Source: Gnetum montanum (Eukaryota > Streptophyta > Gnetopsida > Gnetales > Gnetaceae). Taken from it: a stretch of DNA of 64,000 nucleotides. A program made the position numbers and the translations under genes. This document shows, one piece after another, positions 46,869 through 57,222 of the stretch. The stretch covers positions 36,171 to 100,170 of the forward strand of contig MNCI01026687.1 of the NCBI GenBank assembly GCA_015680685.1, read 5' to 3'. The stretch's first letter is position 1. Every line of letters begins with the position of its first letter. Under the pieces are notes generated by a model. It was given only the letters and a program-made list of their open reading frames with translations. It was not told the DNA's origin and made no database searches.

Positions 46869-47518
46869 CCTTCATCTAAAACCTTACCTACACGCTCCCC
46901 AGCATCTACACTGATCAACATTTATGCTGCCTTGTTCAAAACTCACTCTTTGCAAGTTTTCCAGCGTCTACGCTATCAACTTCACGTGGATTCTGTCCAT
47001 AGAAACCCCAGCGTCTACGCTGCCACACATACGCTACACGCTTCACGCCGCAGATTTTCCTTACGCCATACACAACTGATAAAGTTTACGCTGCACGTTT
47101 TTACACCAGTAGGTTTTGTCTATGTTGCACATTTTCTCTGCAATTCTGTTTACGCTATTCTCTTTACGCTACAAACTAGTTCATGTTATTATTCATTTAT
47201 ACCACTCTGTACGCTACACATTGACACTGTATACGCTCCACACGGTATACGCTACTCTCCTTATGCTATGGACTTTGTCTACGGTGCTTTATAGTTTACA
47301 CTACACTTTATACACTGTAATCCTGTTTTACGCTACACCCTGATGCTGTACACGTTGTTTATCGTATACGCTGCACTCCTTACGCTATACGCTGTCTACG
47401 CCGATGCTATACGCTGGACATTGAAGCGTATACGCTGCACGTCACCACCTAAGTTTACGCTATACTAAGTACGCTAATTTTGCACCTCTACACCGTGTCA
47501 TACCCTCAACAAGTCATC
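46869..47518 (+). other. Leader of element C, filled with TACGCT-like repeats
   Basis: About 600 bp of degenerate repeats of TACGCT and GCGTMTACGC, dozens of copies at irregular 10-30 bp spacing. They form no conserved reading frame. The same motif family fills the LTR U3 and the promoter and intron 1 of the antisense gene. It might act in packaging, translation or chromatin control; nothing here decides. Confidence 0.7.
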
Positions 47519-50500
47519 ATGAACCCCGTAAACACCGCTGCCGCAACCGCTCAAGTCACCGACGTTGTGGGCACCATGGCCGTCCACCAGCCCATGGCAC
47601 AACCCACAACGGGGCCCCGCCGGTCCCTAAGGTTGCAAGGGAGGAACCCAACCTCTAACATTATAACCCAGGATCAGTATAACTTCATATGTGTGAAGAT
47701 ACAAGCTGGTCTGGCAGTAGATCGAGCTGAAATGGAGGGAAAGAGGCAGTATGAACTCTTCTACAGGGGAGGACGTGAGTTCATCCCTTCCCCGTATGAT
47801 ATAATCCCTGTGCTAGAACAGTACTCAGAGCTCGTCACACGACTCCTCCTACAAAGGAGCCAGTCATTGGATCAGCCTGCAGTGGATTTCCAACCGGAAG
47901 AGGAGGACGAGTTCACTACCCAATCTGAGCACGAAGACTCCTATCACACCCTCAGCCCACAAACACACGTCAACCCCATGTTTCACCCAGGCACAGGGGA
48001 GGTCATGCCCCTCCAGCCCCTCAGGCTCACCCACATAAAAATTCCTCCTCCAGAAACATCCTCATTTGCTCATGTTCCTTCTCCAACTGACCCGCAATTC
48101 AGCACGCTCCCTCTCGCTATCATCCCTGCTGCAGCAGCTGGCCTATCATCGTAAGCACCGTCCCCGCATGATAACATGGGAGCAACCTTTGCACCTCGAG
48201 TGATAGGGATGCCACATGTGATACCAGCATCCACGTCCGCCCACTACATTCCCCACATCCAAACGCACGAAGCCCCTTCCACCGCTGTAACCCAACAGGG
48301 GGTTCCTGCACAAAACGTGACCGCTCAATGGGCGGCAATGGGTATGCCATCGCATCAACCCTCTCACCACCACATGCCACCCCATATGATTCCACCAGCC
48401 ACCATTCCCCAAGTACAGCTACAACCGTAGCAACAACAACCCCTCGCCTACAATGTGCCGCCCCTGGTGTCACATGCTATAAACATCCCACAAACATAGC
48501 AACCAACCGCACAACTTTCAACCTTTCAACCTACCATCCAACACTCTAACCTGTACAGTATACCACAACCTCAAGCTACCATGTCACCGAGTGCCCAAGA
48601 CTGGGTAGATGCCAAAAAATTAATGCAAGAACTTACTGACAAGGTAAAGTGCCTCAAAACGGCTGCCGACGGAGAGCTGAAGGTAGTGGATTTCTACCAC
48701 AATGACCCCATCAGCCCTTCCGTCCCGCCTCTAACCTTGCCCAAAGGCATATCATTGCCGACACTAACTAAGTATAATGGGGAGACGGATCCCAATGCAC
48801 ACCTCATAACGTTTAGGTTAGAATGCGCGTTACTTCAGGCATGGCCCCATGCCATTTTGCAAGTGTTCCCTATGTCCCTTGCCGGGAGAGCACTCGATTG
48901 GTACCGAGCCTTGCCGAGGAACTCTATATTCTCCTTGGAAGAGTTGTTGCATCAGTTCGTGACCAGGTTCAAATATAACTTGAAACCTGAGGCGACATTG
49001 GACAGCCTTATACAGGTTAAGCAAGTGTCGCTCGAACCTGTGCAGAAATTCATTCAGAGGTGGAGCACTGCTCTCAACGAGCTACATGAGCCAATCTCCC
49101 AAACATACCTGCTAACTATTTTAAAAGAGGCTGTTAATGACTTTTCTAAATCCAAGTTGTACTATCTTAACGCGCGTAACCTTAACCAAGCTTTTGTAGA
49201 GATCAAAAACATAGAAGAGGCAACTCAAAACAGACACGACTCTGCATACTTAGCCTTTAAAAATCAACACACTAAAAAAGATAAAGAGAAGGCTAAAACA
49301 ACTATAGCAGCAATAGCAGGAGCGCAACAAGCAAACATAGCACACCAAAATAAGCCGCCCGTAGCCCCTACTAACTATAATAAACCTATTCCCACAACCG
49401 CGCCGGAATCATCATCATCGCAGAACCCAACAACAAACCGTACGCGAAATTTCGAGAGGAAAGAACCCTCTCAATATACGCCTCTACCAATGAAGCCATC
49501 CCAGCTCTTCGATCAACTCCTGAAAGCTGGGTTGATGAAACATAAATAGTTATCCCCTGCGGCCATCTAGAGACATGACCGGTTTTGTCAACTCGTTCAA
49601 AACCCAAGCCTAGCAACACCGGATGAGCCTCCAGTGCCCAAAGGTTTTAGAATGGATCGCTTCTGCGATTATAACCAACGCAATGGGCACGGCACGGATT
49701 ATCGTTTTACGCTGAAGTAGGACATACAGTGGATGATCGACGAAGGCCAAATCACCTTTGATGAGGCCAACCCGGTCCAACCTCAGAATCAGGCTATGGG
49801 GGTGTATAAAGACCCTCTGAACACCAAAGAGGCGTCGTACGTTATCAATACAATTTGCCTTGATGATGAACCCGAGACACCCAACATCAACATCGTCTAC
49901 CCTGGGTATAAACAACATGTACCTAACAAACCGTTTGTAGTACATGTTCCACCTACTCCATGCGCATCCATTCCTCAACCATCATCCACTCCGCAAAAGC
50001 CTTACGTAGTGCGCATACCTCCTGCTGTCACCACCTCGAACCTGTCAACCCCTCTTACTCGACCTGCCCCTTTCATAGTCCGAGTGCCGCCCGCAGTTGC
50101 AACAGCAGAAGTCCAAGCCTCCACCTCACACACGCAGGGTAAACCTAGTCCCTACGTCATCAAGGTGTCCAGCCAGTCTTTCGTTCAACCACATCAGACT
50201 GTTCACCCGCAACCCCGCCCGCCTCCATATGTGGTGCGAATCCCAGGGCAACCCGAAGCTCCAAGACCAACTCCACCTACACGCCACACGCGAGAATGCT
50301 TAGCAGATAGGCTTACGCGTGAACACTTGGAAAAGGAGCGCCAACGGTTAGCTTTAGGACCCCCTAAACCCACTTCACTTAACGCCGTACCCATGACGCA
50401 ACCCAATAGTCAACCAAACGTAGGCAACAAGGGTGAACCCTCCAAAAAACATGATACATTTGAAACAACGGCTCCGAGCAAGAATGATGGATCAAAACAG

Positions 50501-51574
50501 CATGAAATAAAACTACTGGTGCCAATGGACCCAGTCATCGCTGATACAAACGCCCCTAACAGTAGAGATTTGGCAACGGCTTTAACACAAGTCACACAAG
50601 CTCTCAAGTAGAAGAACACTTCGCTAAGCTTGTATGACTTGATTCTTACATCCCAAACACATCGTGAAGCCTTGTTATGCATGTTAACGTCCATCCCAGT
50701 AAGCGAGAACTTACCCCCAAACGAACCATCCATTCATGCGGTAATGTACTTGTCCCAAGGGACAACATCCAAACCACTAAACTTCCACAACGACAACATT
50801 AAAATGGATAAGAAAACAGGGGAGGTGACAATAGCCCCCATGTTCATAACGATACGCACGAACCAGTTCAAGATACATAGGGTCCATGTGGATGATGGAG
50901 CCGCTATGAACGTGGTACCATACCCCATCATTGAACAACTAGGGCTAACGGAGTCAATCAAACCGATTGCGACTACATGTTTAAAATCATTCAGCGGGTC
51001 ACGCGTGATGGTCAAAGGCATAATAACCTTAGACTTCATAGCGGGGGACCAGTTTCCCACGTCCGTCGATTTTTTTGTGGTTGACGAAATGCCGGGGTTC
51101 AACCTAATATTAGGAAGATCCTGGTTGGCCCAACTGAAGGCGGTCTCCTCCCCTATACATTAAGAAATTCACCTACCTTATGAGGGCGGTGAAATCATCA
51201 TACACGGGGAAGCGGCTACACCTATTGTTTCATCGCACATGGACATGGACCAAGGCTCAGAGGTTGAACTCGAAAAGCCTAGTCGAAACGACGTAAACGA
51301 AAAACAACCAGTAAGCAGTAATCCAAATCCACCTAAAAGAGAAACGTCTAGACCTGACATTATACATACACCGTCTCAAGTAGAAACCAACACAGAACTT
51401 ATAACAAACACCGAAACACGAGAGAACACTAACACAGAAGCCATTCCATCAGACGTCCCTTGGGCTGAATTACTGTTTAACGTAATCAGCGAAGGAGACG
51501 CTGAATACAGAATCATACCCGTTGACACATTGCCTAACATTAAAAAGAAGAAAATTAAAAAACTCCTAAAATAA
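47519..51574 (+). pseudogene. Gag-protease polyprotein, element C
   Basis: One frame holds from the ATG at 47519 to 51574 (about 1,350 codons) with roughly nine stops and no clear frameshift. Gag domain 48700-49150 (TLTKYNGETDPNAHL, PMSLAGRALDWYRALP, FVTRFKYNL). A degenerate knuckle near 49655 (FCDYNQRNGHGTDY, where His and the last Cys of the usual CxYH-GH-C are lost). A Pro-rich linker with a repeated PYVVRIPP-like unit (49925-50250). Protease 50760-51140 with VDDGAAMNVVP and flap NLILGRSWL. Acidic-basic tail to KKKKIKKLLK. Stops near 48152, 48428, 49547, 50609 and 51161 read as CAG/CAA to TAG/TAA. Confidence 0.88.
49925..50260 (+). repeat. Pro-rich repeat in gag-protease linker
   Basis: Five imperfect protein repeats of the type PFVVHVPP, PYVVRIPP, PFIVRVPP, PYVIKVSS, PYVVRIPG separated by Pro/Thr/Ser/Gln-rich spacers. 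A periodic linker of this kind suggests a spacer or interaction surface between capsid and protease. Confidence 0.75.
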
Positions 51575-51589
51575 TACCATCCCAAGTCC

Positions 51590-51830
51590 GAAATGACGTT
51601 AAACTATAGCATGTCTGAAATGACGTTAAACTACAACATAAAACAAAAACAAAAAAAACATTAAACTACACTCCCTGTCCGAAAAAACATTAAACTATCA
51701 TGTCCGCAATGACATAAAACTAGCCACAATCAGAAATGGTCGGTTAACCAAGAAACCCATCCACGTTATACGAAATGCTACTTGTTTACAATGAGACCCG
51801 AAATGGCCTTAAACTAGATCACACACTTGT
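51590..51830. repeat. TAAACT repeat cluster 1, element C
   Basis: At least six imperfect units of the form CYGAAATGACGTTAAACTA with 20-40 bp spacing. Lies between the gag-protease end and the 3' end of the antisense gene. Related units occur at 57010-57140 and 60730-61100. Confidence 0.8.
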
Positions 51831-52106
51831 GCTTCGTTCCTCCTCTCGTAATTACATCCGCATATTACACTTAGAATAAATAAAAAAAAAACAAAAAAAA
51901 AATGAAAAATATAAACCAAAATATTTTACGTTGTCGTGTCGTGTGCGCAATCAAACTCAAAACCAACAAAAAAAATTTTTATACATGCAATGCTGTACAA
52001 TTATAATCGTCAATTGTTTCCGTTCATCTCAAAGTTTTCAAGTTACAATTCCCATATCAATTTGAGTCAGCATAGTTCCGAAGATAAAACTAAAAAAAAA
52101 AAAAAG
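51831..52106 (-). other. 3' flank of the antisense gene
   Basis: AT-rich. On the minus strand the stop codon TAG is followed within about 5 bases by a T run (52088-52104) and then by AT-rich sequence. A poly(A) signal is plausible but not clear-cut. Confidence 0.5.
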
Positions 52107-52306
52107 CTAAGCATCTAGGACGGGAGGGTCGTCCCCTTTAGATCCACCAGCATCAGGGGCTCCGACTTTGTTGGAGCCAGCTTCTTGAGCATCATCGCCA
52201 CCTTCATCCTGAAAATACAAAATGAGACAACCAATATAAGAATAAGAGAGCGTCAAAATTTCAAACATTCTTTAGCAAATTAGTTTTACAATGACAAAAT
52301 ACTTAC

Positions 52307-53091
52307 CATAGTAGATCTCCCCAAACCGAACTCTAGTCGACGAAGGATTTCTTCCTCAGAAACACTAGCCCAATCTGTCTCACCAAGGCCTAGGTCGACG
52401 TCTGCCAAGGCCTTCCCCTTGTCAACAGCCGATCAGACTGGACATTTCAGAGGAAATTCACCCACAGTAACTTCCCCAGAAGCAATGGTAATAACCCTCT
52501 TAGGAGATTCCATCTCAACTACGGTGTTCTCCGCAAAGGTATCAAACGCATAACGTAAGCCCAAACCCTCTACGAACATCTCAAGTTGTCATTTCTCTAT
52601 AGAGACTTCTTTCAAGGATTTCTTGTAGTGGTGCTTATGATTCTTTTCATCCTGGCCCCACTTACGCACCTTGGAGGCAAATGCCTTCTAATCCTAGCAC
52701 TTCAGATTCAATAGGTCTATCTGGGCGTTACGCTCTGCGAACCTTCGAGTTAGTGACGCATGGCGATTTAACAAGTTCCAATATCTATTGTACGTAATCT
52801 CAGACGTTTGCCAAGAACTATCACCTACTAATCAGGCCAAAGCGAATTCATAACAAGCCTTGAGGTCGTTGCGTTCAGCTGATAGCTCGGAGACTTCCTT
52901 CTCCTTTGTCTGGATCTGCAACCATAGTTGTTCGATGGATCGCCTACAGGTCCACACCGACTTGGTGTTATGGACAAGGCTTTCCGCCACCTCATTGTAA
53001 ACTGACCTTGGTACCTGTTCCACCTCTGGGGGTAGTGTAGCCAAACTATCGATGCTAATCACCTCGGAAGGATCCCACCTTAACTTGGCAC
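52307..53091 (-). pseudogene. Exon 8: coiled-coil region of the antisense protein
   Basis: After AKLRWDPSEVISIDSLATLP comes a helical stretch with heptad-like spacing (SIEQLWLQIQTKEKEVSELS, then SLTRRFAERNAQIDLLNL, then lysine-rich KVRKWGQDEKNHKHHYKKSL). The frame holds for 261 codons with five stops (TGA, TAG, TAG, TGA, TGA), each one C-to-T change from CGA or CAG. Ends with the consensus donor ATG|GTAAGT. Confidence 0.7.
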
Positions 53092-53789
53092 CTATGCGAA
53101 CAAAAGGAACGAACATTAAGACAATAAAAACAGGGTGTGACACTCTAAAAGGGAAAGCCATCTAAAAACATTGTACCTATTTCGAGGTTGACCTCCTGAA
53201 TTTGTTCGACAACTTTTTCTACGATTCCGGCCACAAAATCCATCTTACTTGGCATTTTAGACCAAGTAAATGGCTCACGGGTGCGGAAACTAACCTCAAC
53301 GGTCCTCTTAGGCGGAACCGTCTTCATAGGTACATCCAAGCGCACCGTCCTGGTCTCACTGCCTTCGTCTAAAAAATGAAAACATGAAAATAAAATACCG
53401 TAGAAGAGACAACTAACAAGGCAAGTTGAAATAAGATAAAAGGAAAACATACCACGCTCCTCGTCACCTTCTGGAGGATCGCCTAAATCTAGATCCCCCT
53501 GAAGAAAACTGCGGAACATTTGTTCGACACCACCCTAGTCATCTAACGGCTCAGTCTCCATGGTGTTCTCCTTTAATTCCTCTGTTCCTCCTCCTTGATC
53601 CTTATTCACATTTTCCTCTTCATTATTCTTCTCTATGTTCGTCTCCTCCTCCTCTGTAATGGTTTCTAGCACCTGCTTCCTCACTTCTCGAATTGAGCCA
53701 AAGACGCCAGCGACATGTAAGTGACCGAAAAGAAAAATTATGGGCAAAACGAAAACAATAAAACAATAAGCTGGCAAAAGTCTACATAC

Positions 53790-54829
53790 CGGGCATCTTG
53801 AATCTTATGCGATTCACTCACTGCTTGCTTACATTCGAAGCTTCCTCAGTTGCGCGTTCATGTCTCTTCAGCTTTGTTTTGGCCTGGCCCACAGTTTCTT
53901 TGATCACCCGCTCAACTCTTCTTGCAGTAAGGGGTACATCATCAGGCTCTAACCCCAAACTATCGCGAGTATGAATGGAGGTACCCGATGATCCCCTGGT
54001 CATAATAGACACGGACTCGTTGATGCCTTCAGGCGCATCCTGGGACTTGGCTGTATCGAACAAGTGGTTGATCCATGGGTGGGATAGTTGACCCCGATCC
54101 CGTAAAACAAACTTGTTACCCGCGCGGACTACCAGAAACTCGGTGAAGCGACGAAGGTAACCGGCGAAGAAGGCGAAGGTGAAGTGGGATTGCGCCTCAA
54201 CATTCGAGCGTAACCGCACTATCTCCTTGTGCATGCCCGACAACAGAAATTCAGCCCAGTTATAGCGCATGCCAGTTTCCAGGATAGTCCTCATAATGCG
54301 CACAGCCTCAACCCCAAGGCTCTTCACCTGAGAAAGGGTTTTGGGGAATACTGCGCCCTAAACAGGGGATACAGTTCATTTACCTCCTCTACCTTTGCTT
54401 TCCCCTACATCGGGAACCCTTTGGCACCCTTGGCCAGGCCCAACCAGTCCTCCAACTCACGCACCGTATGGAGCTCTTTATGAGCTCTGTCTAAGACTAC
54501 ACTTATGCCATCTGCCAGTACCCCGAATAAGTTTGAGAAAAACTCGGGCGACAGATGAAAAACCACCTTAACACCCTTAATCCGGGTGCTGTAGTATGAG
54601 ACAGACTCATTAAAAGAATCCACGATCCTAATCATTTCCCCTATTGATACATCAGAACTTGGGGTCATGAGGAGCTCCATAAGGCCGGCATTATTCAAGC
54701 AGCGAACAATAGATGGCGAGGCATGGTTACACAACCACTTCTGAGCCTTAGTCACCTCCCTGAACTTCATTGACAATGTTGTCTCAGTTTTCCCGGTTGT
54801 GATAGGATCCACGCCAGGAGGTGCATCAA
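53790..54829 (-). pseudogene. Exons 4-5: helical domain of the antisense protein
   Basis: Exon 4 reads FREVTKAQKWLCNHASPSIV, then GEMIRIVDSFNESVSYYSTR, VVFHLSPEFFSNLFGVLADG; exon 5 begins VKSLGVEAVRIMRTILETGM and has RSNVEAQSHFTFAFFAGYL. The pattern (tryptophan-anchored helix, a beta-like VVFHLSPE strand, FGVLADG, then long helices) is reminiscent of the plant mobile domain and the plant transposon-protein fold in the third ORF of Athila elements. This is weak, motif-level resemblance only. The acceptor of exon 4 has AA for AG, and a TAG lies near 54405. Confidence 0.5.
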
Positions 54830-55259
54830 TTGCAAGCGCAATATAAGATTATTGTATCAGTATAACCCTCGGCAGTTAAAACACGTTAGCAAATCCAAAG
54901 GACATTGTCATTTACCTCCCGTAGTAGACTTGGATGTGCTGCCCGGACCAGAGTCACGAGGGAAAACTAGCCCTTGGTCCAACCAATCTTTATCCAGCCA
55001 TCCACGGGCTTGGCACAGTGCCAACGCTCTAGAGAATCGTTGGTGAAAATAGATGATATCCCCCTTCATTAGACCCAATAAAGTTTTACGAAGGGTGGGA
55101 CCCACCATAAAGGCCTCTAGAGTGGTATGAGTTAAGGCAAGCCCATCATCTTCGACACATATCCCGTCCGCATTAACTTTTGGCCTACAAACGAAAGAAT
55201 GTTAGAACTGAGGAAAATGTCAAACGACGAAAGAAAGCAATAAACCTGAACGGTCATAC

Positions 55260-55703
55260 CTGCCCACTCGGTACACTGTGCCAGGAGGGTTCTAGAATAA
55301 TGTATGCACGCGCGGCTAAAAATAAAGTATTATCGAGGTAGTCCTGCCCTCGTGGCAATCGGGCCCACACGCGCGCTAACGAGCGTGTGGACTTAGGCCC
55401 GCGAGAAGAACCGTCCTCATTCGTAAACGGCCCCTTGTCGATGTCTTCATGACATCGACACCCTCCGCGGCTCCAGGAAACATCGCCTCAAGTATGCTCC
55501 ATGCCACCAGTTCTTTCAGGTGCGACCAGATAACTACTTCAAAATTGTCCAATATAAAGGACAAGAATTCAGACGCACCTTCTCGGAACCAAACCTCATT
55601 GTGTTCCACGGTTAGGTCCGGGGTAGGCTCATTCACCTCCATGGGACCAAACCATGTTAACACCCCAACAAGATCAACCACGAGGAGAAAAGGCTTGGTG
55701 TCC
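55260..55703 (-). pseudogene. Exon 2: NLI/FCP1-like (HAD) phosphatase domain, active site altered
   Basis: Opens KPFLLVVDLVGVLTWF, matching the first motif of NLI-interacting-factor phosphatases (hhhDxDGTL or plant DxNGLL); the second acidic residue is Val. Then FREGASEFLSFILDNFEVVI and WS, matching the RPGxxEFL-FEVxVWSS block. In the shifted frame come KSTRSLARVW and DNTLFLAARA, where relatives have NTLLLDDSPYKA (DD is AA here), and back in the first frame NPPGTVY, as in ALLNPPxTxIFP. The order and spacing make the family assignment fairly firm. Loss of both acidic sites suggests a non-catalytic version, unless decay caused it. Confidence 0.68.
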
Positions 55704-56442
55704 CTGCAAACAACCAGAGTACCAACGAAAAATCAGCCATGCACCAAAACAACGCGAAAAACCAAGGTCCACATCGTAGACTGGCACTTAGAAAAATTTT
55801 CTAACTATTTACACTTGGCGTATACGCTGTTAAATCCTAGCATATATGCTGTCGAAATTTGTTCACGCCCGGCGTATACGCTGCCTGACCCAGCGTATAC
55901 GCTAAAAATTAACTGTTTACGCTGACGCCCGAACCTCTTACGCTCAGCGTATACGTTGAAGAAATCCTCAGCGTATATGCCACAAAAGTGGCCAGCGTAA
56001 ATAGTCTAAGCTATACACTAAGTAAACAGTTTACGCTGGAAACATGAGAAACAAGTCTACGTTGCATTAAAAGAACAACTGTGTACGCTCAGCGTATACA
56101 CCAAAGAAACCCTTAGCGTATACGTCGTCACAACGTAGATCGTCTATGCTGATGAAACAGAAAGCTTACGCTGACAATACAGAACTTCGTGCATGGAAAA
56201 CTTCTTACGCCGTATAACCTTCAGCGAGAAAAAGTGATTACGCTATGCGCTGAGAACAGATTACGCTAGGACAGTCGACGCTAACCTGACCGTACACTAT
56301 AAATTTATGCTCGACGTATACGCCGACGTCTCTATGCTGCCAATTTACGCTCAGCGTATATGCCGAAAACCCCTACGAGACTGTCTACACTACGAAGCAC
56401 GTACAAGCAAAAATAACTAACAAAGACAGGATCAGAGCCTAC
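55704..56442 (-). other. Intron 1 of the antisense gene, GCGTATACGC-rich
   Basis: 739-bp intron, GTAGGC to TTTGCAG. It is packed with GCGTATACGC, AGCGTATAYGC and TTTACGCT motifs (55815-56360), the same family as in the LTR and leader. An intron so placed could hold enhancer-like sites for both directions. Confidence 0.7.
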
Positions 56443-56573
56443 CTGTGTGATGTTCCAGGCCATGATGGAATCCTTGGCCAGGGTAGGCACTGCAGCATAA
56501 CCTCGCTCTCCTCCGCGAAGGTCAAGTCAGGACTCTTCCTCCCCTGCCCTTCCACCTCCTTGCCTCTACCCAT

Positions 56574-56860
56574 CTCGGCGTCTACGCTAGGATTGGTAGC
56601 TTACACCGAAAGTTGCAACTCTGTACGCCTGCGCTCGACCTTCTACGTTCAGCGTCTACGCTGGGGTTTAGTTCGGCGTCTACGCTGGGTTTAATCGATC
56701 AACATCTACGTTGGGTTCGAGTTCGGCGTGTAGGCTGGGTTCGATGGTTTACGCTTATGCTCGGGTTTTACATTGGGTTGTCTACGCTCCTGCAAACTGA
56801 TAAAAAACAAATGAAACCCCCCCCCTCTTATATAGCGCTCCGCCGACGCTGCCGACGCCG
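56574..56860 (-). promoter_or_regulatory. Promoter and 5' leader of the antisense gene
   Basis: On the minus strand TATATAAG (56834-56827, in GCTATATAAGAGG) lies about 260 bp before the ATG at 56573. Between them are repeated AGCGTAGACGCYG units (56580-56760). Upstream of the TATA box is a GC-rich stretch with GACGCCGTTTACGCC-like repeats on plus (56838-56868). The TATA surroundings do not copy the LTR's TATAAAACCCC, so the promoter is its own. Confidence 0.65.
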
Positions 56861-57222
56861 TTTACGCCACCATTGCCCCTTTTTGCCATTTTGAGCCTTT
56901 TTACTTATTTTTCACTAAAAATTTGCCCAGAAAAAATATTAAAAAATATATATATAAGAAATTACTACATCCTGGTTCCCTCGTGGATCCCATTTCATAC
57001 GTTTACGTCGAACATTCTAGCTTAAACTACCATTACGGCCCGGTATGGCCTTAAACTGCCATTACGACCCGGTATGGCCTTAAACTGCCATTACAGCCCA
57101 GTATGGCCTTAAACTGCCATGCATCCCGGTGTGACGATAATCCACCATCATGCATGTACACATATCTAAAATTACCAAAGAATATAGAATAATACCCATT
57201 AGCTCATTCAGCTCTCCGTTTA
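56861..57222. repeat. TAAACT repeat cluster 2 and spacer, element C
   Basis: After about 140 bp of AT-rich sequence, at least four units of CGGTATGGCCTTAAACTGCC occur at 57010-57125 with a period near 30 bp. It separates the antisense promoter from the RT module. At 57190-57211 are possible sense splice acceptors (CCATTAG, CATTCAG). Confidence 0.75.

Larger units (their letters stand above)
52107..56573 (-). pseudogene. Antisense nine-exon gene inside element C (about 1,050 codons)
   Basis: Exons (minus strand): 56573-56443, 55703-55260, 55184-54916, 54829-54384, 54327-53790, about 53707-53453, 53368-53177, 53091-52307, 52208-52107. Donors are GT (GTAGGC, GTATGA, GTAAAT, GTAAAT, GTATGT, GTATGT, GTACAA, GTAAGT). 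Acceptors are AG except before exon 4, where AG is AA, and exon 6, where none is clear. Codon phase is kept across every junction, total 3,162 nt. The protein has an NLI/FCP1-like domain (exon 2), a helical middle (exons 3-5), acidic exons 6-7, a coiled coil (exon 8) and a Gly/Asp tail. Intron 4, at 56 nt, is shorter than usual in plants. In-frame stops in exons 4, 5, 6 and 8 are all TAG or TGA that one C-to-T change explains, and exon 2 has two compensating frameshifts. So this copy is dead, but the gene was once spliced and translated antisense to the element. Introns survive retrotransposition because they are not introns in the genomic RNA sense. Confidence 0.82.

Noticed and set aside
46851-47343. 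147- and 75-codon plus-strand ORFs after the primer site
   Set aside because: Composed of TACGCT repeats translated as Tyr/Ala/Leu periodicity; no homology and upstream of the gag start.
48120-48473. 117-codon minus-strand ORF
   Set aside because: Shadow of the gag frame of element C.
50734-51102. 122-codon minus-strand ORF
   Set aside because: Mirror of the protease coding sequence; no own motif.
51575-57222. The antisense block as a separate DNA transposon or nested LTR element inside C
   Set aside because: No terminal inverted repeats, LTRs or target duplication are visible at its edges, and its motif family matches that of C itself.
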